DNA from: Paraktedonobacter sp036384215
Lineage (GTDB): Bacteria; Chloroflexota; Ktedonobacteria; Ktedonobacterales; Ktedonobacteraceae
Assembly: GCA_036384215.1 (NCBI GenBank)
Contig: DASVMX010000091.1
Span: 1 to 14,458 of the forward strand
DNA: 14,458 nucleotides
Direction of reading: 5' to 3'
The notes below the pieces were generated by a model. That model did not search any database and was not told the DNA's origin. It saw nothing but the letters and a program-made list of their open reading frames with translations. Position numbers and translations under genes: made by a program. Numbering within the stretch: the first letter of the stretch is position 1; every line of letters starts with the position of its first letter. Shown piece after piece: positions 14,233 through 14,458 of this stretch.

Positions 14233-14261
14233 ATTGTAGCCATTCACTTAGACATTGTCAA
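14233..14261 (-). promoter_or_regulatory. Consensus promoter for the Fur-family gene (TTGACA-N17-TACAAT)
   Basis: On the minus strand TTGACA (14256-14261), a 17-base spacer and TACAAT (14233-14238) give a start near 14226. TGTTCTTTTC occurs just upstream of the -35 (14262-14271) and again in the leader (14160-14169), and could be a binding site for a regulator. No classic Fur or PerR box was seen. Confidence 0.75.
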
Positions 14262-14304
14262 GAAAAGAACAGTTCCGATCAGGGCTTATGCATTCTCTGA
14301 ACTC

Positions 14305-14319
14305 GCCGCCTGTGGCGGC
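14305..14319. repeat. Short GC hairpin
   Basis: GCCGCC-TGT-GGCGGC forms a perfect 6-bp hairpin. It echoes the longer GC stem at 14345-14387 but no function is evident. Confidence 0.5.
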
Positions 14320-14325
14320 TCGCAA

Positions 14326-14387
14326 AAAGAAAAAAGGGTTTTTTCTTCTTCCTCCCGCGCCGCCTGCGGCGGCGCGGGAGGAAGAAG
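14326..14387 (-). terminator. 20-bp perfect GC-rich hairpin followed on the minus strand by T-rich sequence
   Basis: 14345-14364 pairs perfectly with 14368-14387 around a TGC loop. Reading on the minus strand, the stem is followed by AAAAAACCCTTTTTTCTTTTT after a short gap, which suits a terminator for a minus-strand gene beyond the right edge. The bases CTT at 14345-14347 can instead pair with AAG upstream, so two hairpins overlap. Confidence 0.5.
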
Positions 14388-14417
14388 AAGTTGGGGCACT
14401 GCCTTTCTCATCCCCCG

Positions 14418-14458
14418 GACGCGGCTGCCCCAAACCCCAGGTTAAGGGCAGCCGCGTC
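14418..14458. repeat. 13-bp inverted repeat at the window edge
   Basis: 14418-14430 and 14446-14458 are perfectly complementary around a 15-base loop. The stem may run on past the end of the window. Confidence 0.65.

Noticed and set aside
1..14458. tRNA or rRNA genes
   Set aside because: I noticed no cloverleaf with a conserved T-loop and no rRNA-like stretch, though I did not run a covariance search.

Overview
The window looks like chromosome of a GC-rich, Gram-positive-style or monoderm bacterium. My best guess is Chloroflexota, class Ktedonobacteria. This is an inference from gene style: a large zinc-finger anti-sigma protein, a LacI-type sensor on an XRE-type DNA-binding domain, a class A penicillin-binding protein with a long basic and proline-rich cytoplasmic tail, and small families of intergenic foldbacks. 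No marker gene here fixes the taxonomy.

Layout, left to right. (1) Bases 1-1036, minus: a multi-pass membrane glycosyltransferase (GT87-like), cut by the window edge, with a 34-bp tandem duplication over its start codon. (2) 1299-3988, minus: an ECF sigma factor and, overlapping it by GTGA, its membrane anti-sigma factor with a large outside domain. (3) 4350-5384, plus: DNA polymerase III delta' subunit (holB) with a promoter that predicts a leaderless transcript. Directly behind it lies a previously hidden, broken HicA toxin gene (5386-5577), then a roughly 190-bp composite foldback ending in a T7 tract. (4) 5850-6659, plus: a PaaG-type crotonase, followed by a 31-bp-stem hairpin and a SAM-dependent methyltransferase (6768-7688). 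(5) 7789-8970, plus: an XRE/LacI chimeric regulator with a near-consensus promoter and a palindrome in the promoter spacer. (6) 8971-9375: no gene, but a run of hairpins carrying GGAYG motifs, most of them in loops, resembling Csr/Rsm-binding RNAs. (7) 9376-9987, plus: a small secreted double-psi beta-barrel-like protein. (8) 10080-10277: two further foldbacks. (9) 10312-13458, minus: class A penicillin-binding protein with seven W-T-K repeats at its N-terminus. (10) 13601-14092, minus: Fur-family regulator with a consensus promoter. (11) 14300-14458: GC-rich hairpins.

The genes are mostly single transcription units rather than one pathway. The only clear operon is sigma/anti-sigma. The strongest unexplained signals are between genes: the GGAYG hairpin array at 9069-9315, a dispersed foldback family sharing a 17-base core (1101-1243 and 10199-10277), the composite foldback at 5588-5779 with mutually exclusive pairings, and the HicA remnant.
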